Source: Pseudonocardia parietis
GTDB lineage: Bacteria > Actinomycetota > Actinomycetes > Mycobacteriales > Pseudonocardiaceae
Direction of reading: 5' to 3'
Assembly: GCF_017876315.1 (NCBI RefSeq)
Contig: NZ_JAGINU010000001.1
Coordinates: 6,324,001 to 6,388,000 of the forward strand
DNA length: 64,000 nt
Shown: positions 50,633 through 59,073 of the stretch, piece by piece
Layout: every line of letters starts with the position of its first letter
Position numbering within the stretch: position 1 is the first letter of the stretch
Program-made: the position numbers and the translations under genes
The notes under the pieces: model-generated
Told to the model about the DNA's origin: nothing
Databases searched by the model: none
What the model saw: the letters and a program-made list of their open reading frames with translations, nothing else

Positions 50633-52345
50633 ATGAAATCACTGGCGCTCTCCCCGGACGCCCGTACCGCGGCGCTGCAGTCGATGGGCGACCGGGAACT
50701 GGACGTGCTCGTCGTCGGTGGCGGTGTCGTCGGCGCCGGTGCCGCGCTCGACGCCGCCACCCGCGGCCTGTCGGTCGGCCTGGTCGAGGCCCGTGACTTC
50801 GCCTCCGGCACCTCCAGCCGGTCCTCCAAGCTGATCCACGGCGGCCTGCGCTACCTGGAGATGCTGGACTTCCGGCTGGTCGCCGAAGCGCTCGCCGAGC
50901 GCGGCCTGCTGATCCAGCACCTGGCCCCGCACCTGGTCCGCCCGGTGCCGTTCCTCTACCCGCTGCAGCACCGCGGCTGGGAGCGGCTCTACGCCGGCGC
51001 CGGGGTCGCCCTCTACGACACGCTCGGCTTCCTGTCCGGGCGGAGCCGGGGCGTCCCGCGCCACCGGCACCTCACGCGGCGCGGCGCGCGGCGGGTCGTC
51101 CCGTCGCTGCGCAAGGACGCGCTCGTCGGCGCGCTGCAGTACTACGACGCGCAGGTCGACGACGCCCGGCACACCATGTTCATCGCGCGCACCGCCGCGG
51201 CCTACGGGGCGCACGTGGCGACCCGGGCCCGCGTCGTCGGGCTGCTCAAGGAGGCCGGCCGGGTCGTCGGGGCGACCGTGCAGGACCTGGAGTCCGGTGA
51301 GCGCATCGACGTGCGCGCCAAGCAGGTCATCAACGCCACCGGCGTGTGGACCGACGACACCCAGACCCTGGCCGGGGAGCGCGGGCTGTTCAAGGTGCGG
51401 GCGTCCAAGGGCATCCACCTGGTGGTGCCGCGGGACCGGATCCGCGGCTCGTCCGGGCTGATCCTGCGTACCGAGAAGTCGGTGCTGTTCGTCATCCCGT
51501 GGGGCCGGCACTGGATCATCGGGACCACCGACACCGACTGGGACCTGGACAAGGCCCACCCGGCGGCCAGCGCGGCGGACATCGACTACCTGCTCGAGCA
51601 CGTCAACACGGTGCTGGAGCAGCCGCTGACCCACGACGACGTCGAGGGCGTCTACGCGGGTCTGCGCCCGCTGCTGTCCGGCGAGTCGGAGTCCACCTCG
51701 AAGCTGTCCCGCGAGCACGCGGTCGCGAAGCCGGTGCCCGGTCTCGTGGTCGTCGCGGGCGGGAAGTACACGACGTACCGGGTGATGGCCAAGGACGCGG
51801 TCGACGCCGCCGCGCACGGCCTCGACGGCCGGATCCCGCGGTCGTGCACCGAGGACGTCCCGCTGCTCGGTGCGGAGGGCTACCACGCGCTGACCAACGC
51901 GACCACGAAGCTCGCGGCCGAGTCCGGCCTGCACAAGGTGCGGATCGAGCACCTGCTCGGCCGTTACGGATCGCTGATCCAGGAGGTGCTCGACCTCGCC
52001 GCGGACGACCCGACGCTGACCGATCCGCTCGCCGGCGCGCCGGACTACCTGCGGGCCGAGGTCGTCTACGCCGCCTCGCACGAGGGGGCCCGGCACCTCG
52101 AGGACATCCTCGCCCGGCGCACCCGGATCTCGATCGAGACGTTCGACCGCGGTGTCGCCGTCGCCGAGGAGGCCGCGGCGCTGGTCGCCCCGGTCCTCGG
52201 GTGGAACGACGCGCAGGTCGCCCGCGAGGTCGACCACTACCGCAAGCGGGTGGAGGCCGAGCGGGAGAGCCAGCGGATGCCCGACGACGCCACCGCCGAC
52301 GCCGCCCGGCTCGGCGCTCCGGACGTGGTTCCGGTCAGCGGCTGA
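50633..52345 (+). CDS. glpD: glycerol-3-phosphate dehydrogenase, FAD-dependent
   Basis: A 570-residue membrane-associated flavoenzyme that oxidises glycerol-3-phosphate to dihydroxyacetone phosphate and feeds electrons to the quinone pool. FAD motif VVGGGVVGAGAALDAATRG is at 27-45, SRSSKLIHGGLRYLE at about 63-77, and the active-site region WIIGTTDTDW and GGKYTTYR follow. The C-terminal helical domain is complete. The ATG at 50633 follows GGAAGG by 8 bases; a longer in-frame reading upstream lacks conservation. It is the last gene of the forward glycerol operon. Confidence 0.95.
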   Translation: MKSLALSPDARTAALQSMGDRELDVLVVGGGVVGAGAALDAATRGLSVGLVEARDFASGTSSRSSKLIHGGLRYLEMLDFRLVAEALAERGLLIQHLAPHLVRPVPFLYPLQHRGWERLYAGAGVALYDTLGFLSGRSRGVPRHRHLTRRGARRVVPSLRKDALVGALQYYDAQVDDARHTMFIARTAAAYGAHVATRARVVGLLKEAGRVVGATVQDLESGERIDVRAKQVINATGVWTDDTQTLAGERGLFKVRASKGIHLVVPRDRIRGSSGLILRTEKSVLFVIPWGRHWIIGTTDTDWDLDKAHPAASAADIDYLLEHVNTVLEQPLTHDDVEGVYAGLRPLLSGESESTSKLSREHAVAKPVPGLVVVAGGKYTTYRVMAKDAVDAAAHGLDGRIPRSCTEDVPLLGAEGYHALTNATTKLAAESGLHKVRIEHLLGRYGSLIQEVLDLAADDPTLTDPLAGAPDYLRAEVVYAASHEGARHLEDILARRTRISIETFDRGVAVAEEAAALVAPVLGWNDAQVAREVDHYRKRVEAERESQRMPDDATADAARLGAPDVVPVSG

Positions 52346-52350
52346 GCCCG

Positions 52351-52368
52351 CTCGCGGAAGAACGCGAG
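52351..52368 (+). terminator. short hairpin after glpD
   Basis: CTCGCG-GAAGAA-CGCGAG forms a 6-bp stem with a 6-nt loop, starting 5 bases after the glpD stop. It lacks a T-tract, so it is at best a weak terminator. Confidence 0.35.
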
Positions 52369-52468
52369 ATCCGCGGTCATCGAGGACCGGAGCTGTCCGC
52401 ATGGGGTCCTAACGTCGTTCCTGTCGGACCGGGAGGAACCCGGTCGCGAGACCCGAGAGGCGGACCTC

Positions 52469-53062
52469 ATGGACGCGAGCACCACCGAGCAGCAGAGGGC
52501 TACCGGCGAGCGCGCCGAGCTGATCGTCTCCCTGGAGCGGCACCGCGGCTTCCTGCTGCAGACCGCCGAGGGGCTGACCGAGGAGCAGGCGCGGACCGCG
52601 AGCACCGTCAGCGCGCTGACGGTCGCGTCGCTGCTCAAGCACGTCGCGGACACCGAGGAGCAGTGGTTCCGGTTCGCCGTCGAGGGGGCGCCGGCGTTCG
52701 GCACCGAGCACGAGGTCTACGGCGAGAACGTCGACTGGGACGCCATCGACGCCGAGGCCGCCACCAACGGCGGTGACGGGTCGGGCTCGGAGTGGGAGGA
52801 CGACCGGTTCGTGCTGTCCGAGCACGAGACCCTGGAGTTCCTGCGGGCCCACATCGAGCAGGTCGCCGCGCGGACCGAGGAGGTCCTGCGCTCCGCGGAC
52901 CTCGACACCACCCATCCGCTGCCGGTCGCGCCCTGGTTCGAGCCGGGCGTGAGCTGGTCGGTGCGGCGGGTGGCGATCCACATGCTGGCCGAGATCAGCC
53001 AGCACGCCGGGCACGCGGACATCATCCGCGAGGCCATCGACGGCGCCCGGACGATGGGCTGA
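52469..53062 (+). CDS. DinB-fold protein (DUF664 mini-circle type), first of a tandem pair
   Basis: A 197-residue four-helix DinB-superfamily protein. The metal-site His residues appear in LLKHVADTEEQWF (about 50-62) and IHMLAEISQHAGHADIIREAIDG near the C-terminus. Superfamily members include mycothiol-dependent maleylpyruvate isomerase and bacillithiol S-transferases, so a mycothiol-dependent transferase role is plausible. It is followed 13 bases later by a paralogue. GAGAGGCGG lies before ATG 52469. Confidence 0.83.
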   Translation: MDASTTEQQRATGERAELIVSLERHRGFLLQTAEGLTEEQARTASTVSALTVASLLKHVADTEEQWFRFAVEGAPAFGTEHEVYGENVDWDAIDAEAATNGGDGSGSEWEDDRFVLSEHETLEFLRAHIEQVAARTEEVLRSADLDTTHPLPVAPWFEPGVSWSVRRVAIHMLAEISQHAGHADIIREAIDGARTMG

Positions 53063-53075
53063 GAGGGACACGACG

Positions 53076-53630
53076 ATGAGCACCGCCGACTCCATGACCG
53101 ACCTGCTGACCAGCGCCGCCGCCGGGCTCTCCGGCGAGCGCGCCACCATCCTCGAGACCCTCACGAAACACCGGATGCTGCTGCGCTACACCGTCGCCGA
53201 GCTGTCCGAGCAGGACGCCCGCCGCCGCCCGACCGCCAGCGCGCTGACCCTGGCGGGGATCCTCAAGCACGTCGAGGGTGTCGAGCGCGGCTGGGTGGAC
53301 TTCGTGCTGACCGGCGTCGTGGCGGGCGCCGAGGACTGGGAGTCCCAGGCCGAGGCGGGCGACGAGCGCGACGACTTCGCCCTCGACGACGCCGACACCC
53401 TCGAGACCCTGCTCGCGCGCTATGCGGAGACCGCGACCCGCACCGACGAGCTCGTCCGCACCGTCGACCTCGACCTCTCCCATCCGTTGCCGCCGGCACC
53501 GTGGTTCCCGGAGAACGGGACCTGGAGCGCCCGGCAGGTGTTCGCGCACATCATCGGGGAGACCGCCCAGCACAGCGGGCACGCCGACATCGTCCGGGAG
53601 AGCATCGACGGCCACAAGTCGATGGGCTGA
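53076..53630 (+). CDS. DinB-fold protein (DUF664 type), second of a tandem pair
   Basis: A 184-residue paralogue of the preceding gene. It shares LTLAGILKHVEGVERGWVDF and the C-terminal HPLPPAPWF...QHSGHADIVRESIDGHKSMG, but its middle is shorter. The metal-binding His pattern is kept, so both copies are likely active. Side-by-side paralogues suggest partition of substrates or heterodimer formation; neither is shown. GAGAGGGACACG precedes the ATG. Confidence 0.83.
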   Translation: MSTADSMTDLLTSAAAGLSGERATILETLTKHRMLLRYTVAELSEQDARRRPTASALTLAGILKHVEGVERGWVDFVLTGVVAGAEDWESQAEAGDERDDFALDDADTLETLLARYAETATRTDELVRTVDLDLSHPLPPAPWFPENGTWSARQVFAHIIGETAQHSGHADIVRESIDGHKSMG

Positions 53631-53670
53631 GCGCGGCTCCGGCCCGGACGGCCGGGGTTAGGGTCCGACC

Positions 53671-54630
53671 GTGAGTGATCTGGTCGACCTGGCAGCGATC
53701 GAGACGGCCGCGGAGCGGATCGCGGGTGGGGTGCTGCGCACCCCGACGGTCCCCTCCCCCGGACTCGGCTCGCTGCTCGGCGCCCCGGTGCTGCTGAAGC
53801 TGGAACAGCTGCAGCGCACCGGGTCGTTCAAGCCGCGCGGGGTACTGGCCAAGCTCGCCACGCTGTCCGAGGCCGAGCGCGCCGCCGGGCTGGTCGCCGT
53901 CTCCGGCGGGAACCACGGTCTCGCCGTCGCGGACGTGGCGGGGGCGGCCGGGGTGGCGGCGGTCGTCGTCATGCCGGAGAACGCACCGGCCCGCTCGGTC
54001 GCGGCGGCGCGGGCGGCCGGTGCCGACGTGCGGCTCACCCCGGACATCCCGGCCGCGTTCGCGCTGGCCGGCGAGCTGCAGGCGGCGGGGGCCACGCTGG
54101 TGCACCCGTTCGACGACCCGGTCGTGCTCGCCGCGCAGGGCACCGTCGGGCTGGAGCTGGCCCAGGACGCGGTGACCCTCGGCGAGCCACCGACCGACGT
54201 GCTCGTGTCGATCGGCGGTGGTGCGCTGCTGTCCGGCGTCGCGACCGCGGTCCGGGCGCTGCTGCCCGACACCCGGGTCTGGGGCGTGGAGATCGTCGGT
54301 GCCGAGGCCATGTCCGCGGCGCTCGCGGCCGGTGGGCCGGCCCCGGTGCCGATCACGTCGGCGATCACGACGCTGTCCGCGCCGTCGGCGTCGCAGCTGA
54401 CCTACGACCACGTGCGCGCGCTCGTGCACGACGTGCTGGTCGTGCCGGACGCCGACGCGGTCCGGGGCTCGGTCGAGCTCGCCGAGTACGCCGGGATCTG
54501 GGCCGAGCCCGCCGCCGGCTGCCTGGTCGCCGGCGCCCGCCGGGTGCTCGAACGCCACCCCGACGCCCGCCTCGCGCTGGTGATCTGCGGCGCGAACGCC
54601 GACGTGGCCGACGTGGCCGGCGCCCGGTGA
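53671..54630 (+). CDS. PLP-dependent serine/threonine dehydratase-like protein
   Basis: A 319-residue fold type II PLP enzyme. The Schiff-base lysine is Lys54 in RTGSFKPRG. SGGNHGLAVADVA binds the cofactor, and the phosphate loop is SIGGGALLSG. It lacks the C-terminal ACT domain of biosynthetic threonine deaminase, so it fits catabolic serine/threonine dehydratases or serine racemases. A typical asparagine loop and a C-terminal CGANAD (cofactor end) are seen. GTG 53671 begins the domain. A large inverted repeat follows the stop. Confidence 0.87.
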   Translation: MSDLVDLAAIETAAERIAGGVLRTPTVPSPGLGSLLGAPVLLKLEQLQRTGSFKPRGVLAKLATLSEAERAAGLVAVSGGNHGLAVADVAGAAGVAAVVVMPENAPARSVAAARAAGADVRLTPDIPAAFALAGELQAAGATLVHPFDDPVVLAAQGTVGLELAQDAVTLGEPPTDVLVSIGGGALLSGVATAVRALLPDTRVWGVEIVGAEAMSAALAAGGPAPVPITSAITTLSAPSASQLTYDHVRALVHDVLVVPDADAVRGSVELAEYAGIWAEPAAGCLVAGARRVLERHPDARLALVICGANADVADVAGAR

Positions 54631-54694
54631 TCACCGGCTGAGGAGCGCAGCGTGCGGTGGGCGTGCGCCACGCTCCACGACCGGTGATCACGGG
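54624..54694 (+). terminator. nested inverted repeat after the dehydratase gene
   Basis: CCGGTGATCACCGG (54624-54637), overlapping the stop codon, pairs with CCGGTGATCACGGG (54681-54694). Inside, GGAGCG pairs with CGCTCC. This would form a long branched hairpin that could end transcription of the dehydratase gene. Confidence 0.5.
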
Positions 54695-54729
54695 GGATTG
54701 CCACGGCCGTCCGGGGTGTTGTAGCCGGT

Positions 54730-55812
54730 ATGGAGCGGACCGGTGTGGTGGTGATCGGCGCGGGGCAGGCGGGCCTGTCCGCGGCTGCGGGTCTGCGCCG
54801 GAGCGGGTTGGAGCCCGGCCAGGACTTCGTCGTGCTCGACGCCGAGGACGGCCCGGGCGGCGCCTGGCGGCACCGCTGGCCCAGCCTGCTGATGCGCACC
54901 GTCAACGGCATCCACGACCTGGCCGGCGTCGACTCCGGCTTCACCGACGACGGGTCCGACGACCGGCCGGCCCGCGAGGCCGTCCCGGAGTACTTCGCAC
55001 GGATCGAGCGGACGTGGGACCTGCAGGTCGTCCGCCCGGTGCGGGTGCGGGCGGTCCACGACGGCGGGGACCCGGCGGGCCCGCTCGACGTCCGGACCGA
55101 CCGGGGTACCTGGCGGGCCGACGAGCTGATCAACGCCACCGGCACCTGGACCCGGCCGTTCGTGCCGTCCTACCCGGGCCTCGCGTCGTTCGCGGGATGG
55201 TCGCTGCACGCTCGTGACTACCCGGGGCCGCAGGCGATGGCCGGCCGGCGGGTGGTCGTGGTCGGCGGCGGGATCACCGCGGTGCAGCTGCTGCTCGAGA
55301 TCGCGCCGCATGCGGACGCGACCACCTGGGTCACCCGTCGCGAGCCGCTCTGGCACGAGGGCCCGTTCGACGCCGAGCGGGGCCGGGCCGCGGTCGCGCT
55401 GGTCGAGGAACGGGTGCGGGCCGGGCTGCCGCCGCGCAGCGTCGTCGGCGTGACCGGGCTCGGGCTCACCCCGGCGGTGCGGGCGGGGCTGGCGAGCGGC
55501 GTGCTGGACCGCGGGCCGATGTTCTCCGCGATCACCCCCGACGGCGTGATGTGGGACGACGGCGCTCACGAACCGGCCGACGTCATCCTGTGGGCGACCG
55601 GCTGGCGGCCCGCGATCGGGCACCTCGCCCCGCTACGGCTGCGCGCACCCGGTGGCGGCATCGTGCTCGGCCCGCCGCAGGACACCACGGTCGTCGCCGA
55701 CCCGCGGGTGCACCTGGTCGGCTACGGGCCGTCGGCCAGCACGATCGGCGCGGACCGGGCCGGGCGCGCCGCCGCCCGGGAGGTCCTCGGCCGGATGCCG
55801 GTCGCCGCCTGA
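54730..55812 (+). CDS. flavin monooxygenase-like NAD(P)/FAD oxidoreductase
   Basis: A 360-residue two-dinucleotide-binding flavoprotein (FMO/CzcO-like). The FAD motif VVIGAGQAGLSAAAGLRRSG is at about 6-25, a GGAWRHRWPSL motif near 45-55, and the NADPH motif VVVVGGGITAVQLL near 174-187. A C-terminal VHLVGYGPSASTIGADRAG closes the FAD site. Such enzymes oxygenate sulfur, nitrogen or carbonyl groups, or reduce substrates; the target is unknown. It starts ATG 54730 and stands alone. Confidence 0.85.
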   Translation: MERTGVVVIGAGQAGLSAAAGLRRSGLEPGQDFVVLDAEDGPGGAWRHRWPSLLMRTVNGIHDLAGVDSGFTDDGSDDRPAREAVPEYFARIERTWDLQVVRPVRVRAVHDGGDPAGPLDVRTDRGTWRADELINATGTWTRPFVPSYPGLASFAGWSLHARDYPGPQAMAGRRVVVVGGGITAVQLLLEIAPHADATTWVTRREPLWHEGPFDAERGRAAVALVEERVRAGLPPRSVVGVTGLGLTPAVRAGLASGVLDRGPMFSAITPDGVMWDDGAHEPADVILWATGWRPAIGHLAPLRLRAPGGGIVLGPPQDTTVVADPRVHLVGYGPSASTIGADRAGRAAAREVLGRMPVAA

Positions 55813-55840
55813 ACGGTCGGTCGCCGCCCGACCTCGCCGG

Positions 55841-56371
55841 TCAGCCGGGCTCCCGTCCGCCCGGCTTCTCGTCGTCCGGCGCGGCCGCCCGCTCGCGCCG
55901 CAGCAGCCGGTACTCCCGCAGCACCAGGACGATGATCGCGATGTCCAGCAGCGCGAGGACCGCCAGCAGCACCGACCCGGTGTGCCACGCATGGACGAGC
56001 TCGTAGACCACGAACAGCCCGAGCACCGCGACCGCCGGCGGGTAGGCGGGCAGCCACCTGCGTAGCAGCGCCCACACGAGCGCGAGCTTGAGCACCCCGT
56101 GCAACGCCAGGTAGACGACGACGAACGTCCGGTCGCCGCTCGCGAACTCGTCGACCGCCCGGACGAGGTGCCGCGCCGGGGGAGCGTCCGGCGGCCCCAC
56201 CAGGTCGCGGGCCAGGACCAGGACCACCACCCGGTGCATCCAGTCACCGGAGACGAGCAGCAGCGCGATCGCGCCGAGCAGCTCCGCGGCGCCGTCGACA
56301 CCCTTGACCAGCAGCGCGACGCGGAACAGGCGCTCGGTCCACCGGGCGTTCTCCGCCGCCGGGCCCGTCAT
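55841..56371 (-). CDS. DUF2127 membrane protein
   Basis: A 176-residue membrane protein with about four hydrophobic helices (roughly 14-46, 82-105, 107-127 and 130-150). LLVKGVDGAAELLGAIALLL at the start and LALHGVLKLALVWALLRR match the DUF2127 family, which has no known function. The tail is charged and cytosolic. The ATG at 56371 is the natural start. A strong hairpin at 56392-56452 separates it from gnd upstream, so it probably has its own promoter. Confidence 0.82.
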   Translation of the reverse strand: MTGPAAENARWTERLFRVALLVKGVDGAAELLGAIALLLVSGDWMHRVVVLVLARDLVGPPDAPPARHLVRAVDEFASGDRTFVVVYLALHGVLKLALVWALLRRWLPAYPPAVAVLGLFVVYELVHAWHTGSVLLAVLALLDIAIIVLVLREYRLLRRERAAAPDDEKPGGREPG

Positions 56372-56391
56372 GCGGCGAGCGTAACCGCGGC

Positions 56392-56452
56392 GCACGCACA
56401 CCCCGCCCCTCGTCGTGCTCCGGTGCGAGCAGAGCGGGAGGGGTGCGCGTGC
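56392..56452 (-). terminator. terminator hairpin after gnd
   Basis: GCACGCACACCCC (56392-56404) pairs with GGGGTGCGCGTGC (56440-56452) at 12 of 13 positions, with further pairing inside (GCTC/GAGC). It lies between the gnd stop and the DUF2127 start, both on the reverse strand, and would end gnd transcription. Confidence 0.6.
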
Positions 56453-56460
56453 GGATCGGG

Positions 56461-57897
56461 TCAGCCGGTGCCGACCTCGGTGCCGTCCTGGGACCAGCGG
56501 GTGTGGAAGGCGCCGTCGGCGTCGGTGCGGCGGTAGGTGTGCGCTCCGAAGTAGTCGCGCAGCCCCTGGATGAGGTTGGCCGGGCCGCGCTCGCGGCGGT
56601 AGCCGTCGTAGTAGCTCAGGCTCGACGAGAACGCGGGGATGGCGACGCCGTTCTCGGTCGCGGTCAGCACGACCCGGCGCCACGCGTCCTGCGCGTCGGC
56701 GACGGCTCCGGTGAAGTACGGGACCATGAGCAGGTTGTCGAGGTCGGGGTGCTCGGCGTAGGCCTCGGTGATCCGGTTGAGGAACTGGGCGCGGATGATG
56801 CAGCCGCCGCGCCAGATCGTCGCCATCGCGCCGAGGTCGAGGTCCCAGCCGTTCGCGTTCGACGCGGCGCGCATCTGCGCGAAGCCCTGCGCGTAGGCGA
56901 CCACCTTGGACGCGTACAGCGCCTGGCGCACGTCCTCCACCAGCCGGTCCACATCGGGCGACCGCTGCGGGGCCGGACCGGCCAGCGTGGCCGACGCCGC
57001 CCGGCGCTCGTCGCGCAGCGCTGACAGCGTCCGCGCGAAGACGGCCTCGGTGATGCCGGTCAGCGGGACGCCGAGGTCGAGCGCGTCGATCGCCGTCCAG
57101 CGCCCGGTGCCCTTCTGCTCGGCCTGGTCGACGATGACGTCGACGAGCGGCTGCTGCGTCTTCTCGTCGGTCTTGGCGAGCACGATGCCGGTGATCTCGA
57201 TGAGGAAGGACTCGAGGTCGCCGGTGTTCCACTGCTCGAAGATCTTCCCGATCTCCGGCGCGGACAGGCCGCCGACGTGGCTGAGCAGGTCGTAGGCCTC
57301 GGCGATGAGCTGGATGTCGGCGTACTCGATGCCGTTGTGCACCATCTTCACGTAGTGCCCGGCACCCCCCGGCCCGACGTGCGTGCAGCAGGGCGTGCCG
57401 TCGACGTCCGCGGCGATCGCGGTGAGGATCTCCTCGACCTCGCCGTAGGCCTCGAGCGGCCCGCCGGGCATGATGCTCGGCCCGTTGAGCGCGCCCTCCT
57501 CGCCGCCGGAGACACCGATGCCCATGAACCGCAGGCCGCGATCGGCGCAGTAGGCGGCGCGCCGGTCGGTGTCCGGGAAGTGCGAGTTGCCGGCGTCGAT
57601 GATGATGTCGCCGGAGTCGAGCAGCGGGGCCAGCTCGTCGATGACGGCGTCGACCGGCTTGCCGGCCTTCACCATGACGACGATCTTGCGCGGCGTCTCC
57701 AGCGCGTCGACGAACTCCTGCAGCGTCTCGGCGCCGGTGAAGGCGCCCTCGTGGCCGTGGTCCTGCATGAACTCGGTCGTCTTCGACGTGGTGCGGTTGT
57801 GCACCGCCACTCCGAAGCCGCGGCGGGCCATGTTGCGGGCGAGGTTCGCCCCCATCACCGCCAGCCCGGTGACACCGATCCGGCTCTTCTCCGCCAT
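56461..57897 (-). CDS. gnd: 6-phosphogluconate dehydrogenase, decarboxylating
   Basis: A 478-residue enzyme of the oxidative pentose phosphate pathway: 6-phosphogluconate plus NADP gives ribulose-5-phosphate, CO2 and NADPH. The Rossmann motif is GVTGLAVMGANLARNMARRG, followed by the NSHFPDTDRR and GVSGGEEGALNGPSIMPGG signature, catalytic Lys in HYVKMVHNGIEY, and a C-terminal NLIQGLRDYFGAHTYRR. Length matches the long NADP-type enzyme. GGAGGAG lies 7 bases before the ATG at 57897. Confidence 0.96.
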   Translation of the reverse strand: MAEKSRIGVTGLAVMGANLARNMARRGFGVAVHNRTTSKTTEFMQDHGHEGAFTGAETLQEFVDALETPRKIVVMVKAGKPVDAVIDELAPLLDSGDIIIDAGNSHFPDTDRRAAYCADRGLRFMGIGVSGGEEGALNGPSIMPGGPLEAYGEVEEILTAIAADVDGTPCCTHVGPGGAGHYVKMVHNGIEYADIQLIAEAYDLLSHVGGLSAPEIGKIFEQWNTGDLESFLIEITGIVLAKTDEKTQQPLVDVIVDQAEQKGTGRWTAIDALDLGVPLTGITEAVFARTLSALRDERRAASATLAGPAPQRSPDVDRLVEDVRQALYASKVVAYAQGFAQMRAASNANGWDLDLGAMATIWRGGCIIRAQFLNRITEAYAEHPDLDNLLMVPYFTGAVADAQDAWRRVVLTATENGVAIPAFSSSLSYYDGYRRERGPANLIQGLRDYFGAHTYRRTDADGAFHTRWSQDGTEVGTG

Positions 57898-58067
57898 CGT
57901 GCTCCTCCGTACTCGCTTCACGTGCCCCGGCCGCTGCCGGCGCTCCCGCGCCCGCCCCGCGGCCGGGTGGGGCCGAGCCCCATCCTGCCGGTCCCCCGCG
58001 GCCCGCCCGTTGTCCCCTTGGTCACGGTCCGGCGGGCCTCGCTCGGCGACGGCGTCGCGAGCCGGGC

Positions 58068-58931
58068 TCAGCGTCGGAGGAAGTCCAGCAGGAGTTCGCT
58101 CGCCTTCTCCGGCGCCTCCTCGAGGATCCAGTGCCCGCTGCCCTCGACGCACTCGAACCGGAAGTCGTCGACGAACTCCGACGACCGCCGCATCTGTCCC
58201 TCGGTCAGCGCCATGTCGCCGTCGCTCCACACCCCCAGCACCGGGATCCGGATCGGCGGCACCTGCGGGACCTCGGTCGGCACGAACGTGGCCGGGTCCA
58301 CGTTGGCCCGGTACCAGTTCAGCGACGCGGTCAGCGCGCCCGGCCGGGACAGGTCGGCGATCTGGCGGGCGGGAAGCGCGTGCCCCTCCGGGAACGACGC
58401 GTGCGCCCAGGCCCGCAGGAACTGCCAGTCGTGCGCGGGAAGTGCCTGCTCGGCCACGCCGGGGAACTGGAACCAGAGCATGTACCAGGACATCGCTTTC
58501 TGCCGGAACCCGGCGGAGGCGAAGGCGACCGGGTGCCCGACGGAGAACGCGGCGTAGCGGGTCACCCGGTCCGTACTCATCGCGAGCGCCCAGCCGAGCG
58601 CGGAGCCCCAGTCGTGCCCGGCGAGCGCGAACCGCTCCACGCCGAGCGCGTCGGCCAGCCCGAGGACGTCGCCACGCAGCGCGCCCATCCGATAGTGCTC
58701 GACCTCCTCGGGACGGTCGGAGTCGCCGAACCCGCGCAGGTCCGGTGCGATCACCCGGTACCCGGCCGCCGACAGCGCCTCGACCTGGTGGGTCCAGAGC
58801 GTCGCCCGGTCCGGCCAGCCGTGCAGCAACAGCACGGGGTCGCCGGGACCGCCGGTGTCGTGGACGGAGAGCGTGACCTCGGGCAGCGTCGTTCCGGGGA
58901 CGGTGATCCGCTGCGGTGCGGGGAGAGCCAT
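58068..58931 (-). CDS. alpha/beta hydrolase, epoxide-hydrolase-like
   Basis: A 287-residue alpha/beta hydrolase. HGWPD at 37-41 is the oxyanion motif, GHDWGSALG near 105-113 places an Asp nucleophile (Asp107), and GSGHWILEEAP near 264 holds the catalytic His267. An Asp nucleophile with HGWP is typical of epoxide hydrolases and haloalkane/fluoroacetate dehalogenases. The substrate is unknown. The ATG at 58931 begins the conserved domain; the longer in-frame reading upstream is not supported. Confidence 0.87.
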   Translation of the reverse strand: MALPAPQRITVPGTTLPEVTLSVHDTGGPGDPVLLLHGWPDRATLWTHQVEALSAAGYRVIAPDLRGFGDSDRPEEVEHYRMGALRGDVLGLADALGVERFALAGHDWGSALGWALAMSTDRVTRYAAFSVGHPVAFASAGFRQKAMSWYMLWFQFPGVAEQALPAHDWQFLRAWAHASFPEGHALPARQIADLSRPGALTASLNWYRANVDPATFVPTEVPQVPPIRIPVLGVWSDGDMALTEGQMRRSSEFVDDFRFECVEGSGHWILEEAPEKASELLLDFLRR

Positions 58932-58990
58932 GGCCGCGACGGTATCGGGCTCCCGGCCGGTAGGACGCGCGTGCGCGCCGATGGTCCCGG

Positions 58991-59042
58991 CCGGTGGGCC
59001 CACCGTGCGCGGCCGGGCGACCCCGGTGGGCCCACCGTGCGC
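58991..59042. repeat. 20-bp direct repeat with palindromic core between divergent genes
   Basis: CCGGTGGGCCCACCGTGCGC occurs identically at 58991-59010 and 59023-59042, 32 bp apart (about three helical turns). The core GGTGGGCCCACC is a perfect 12-bp palindrome. It lies between the divergent hydrolase and TauE genes, which suggests a dimeric regulator binding twice on the same DNA face. Confidence 0.6.
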
Positions 59043-59073
59043 ACCCGAACGGTCCCGCGCCGAGAATGGCCCG

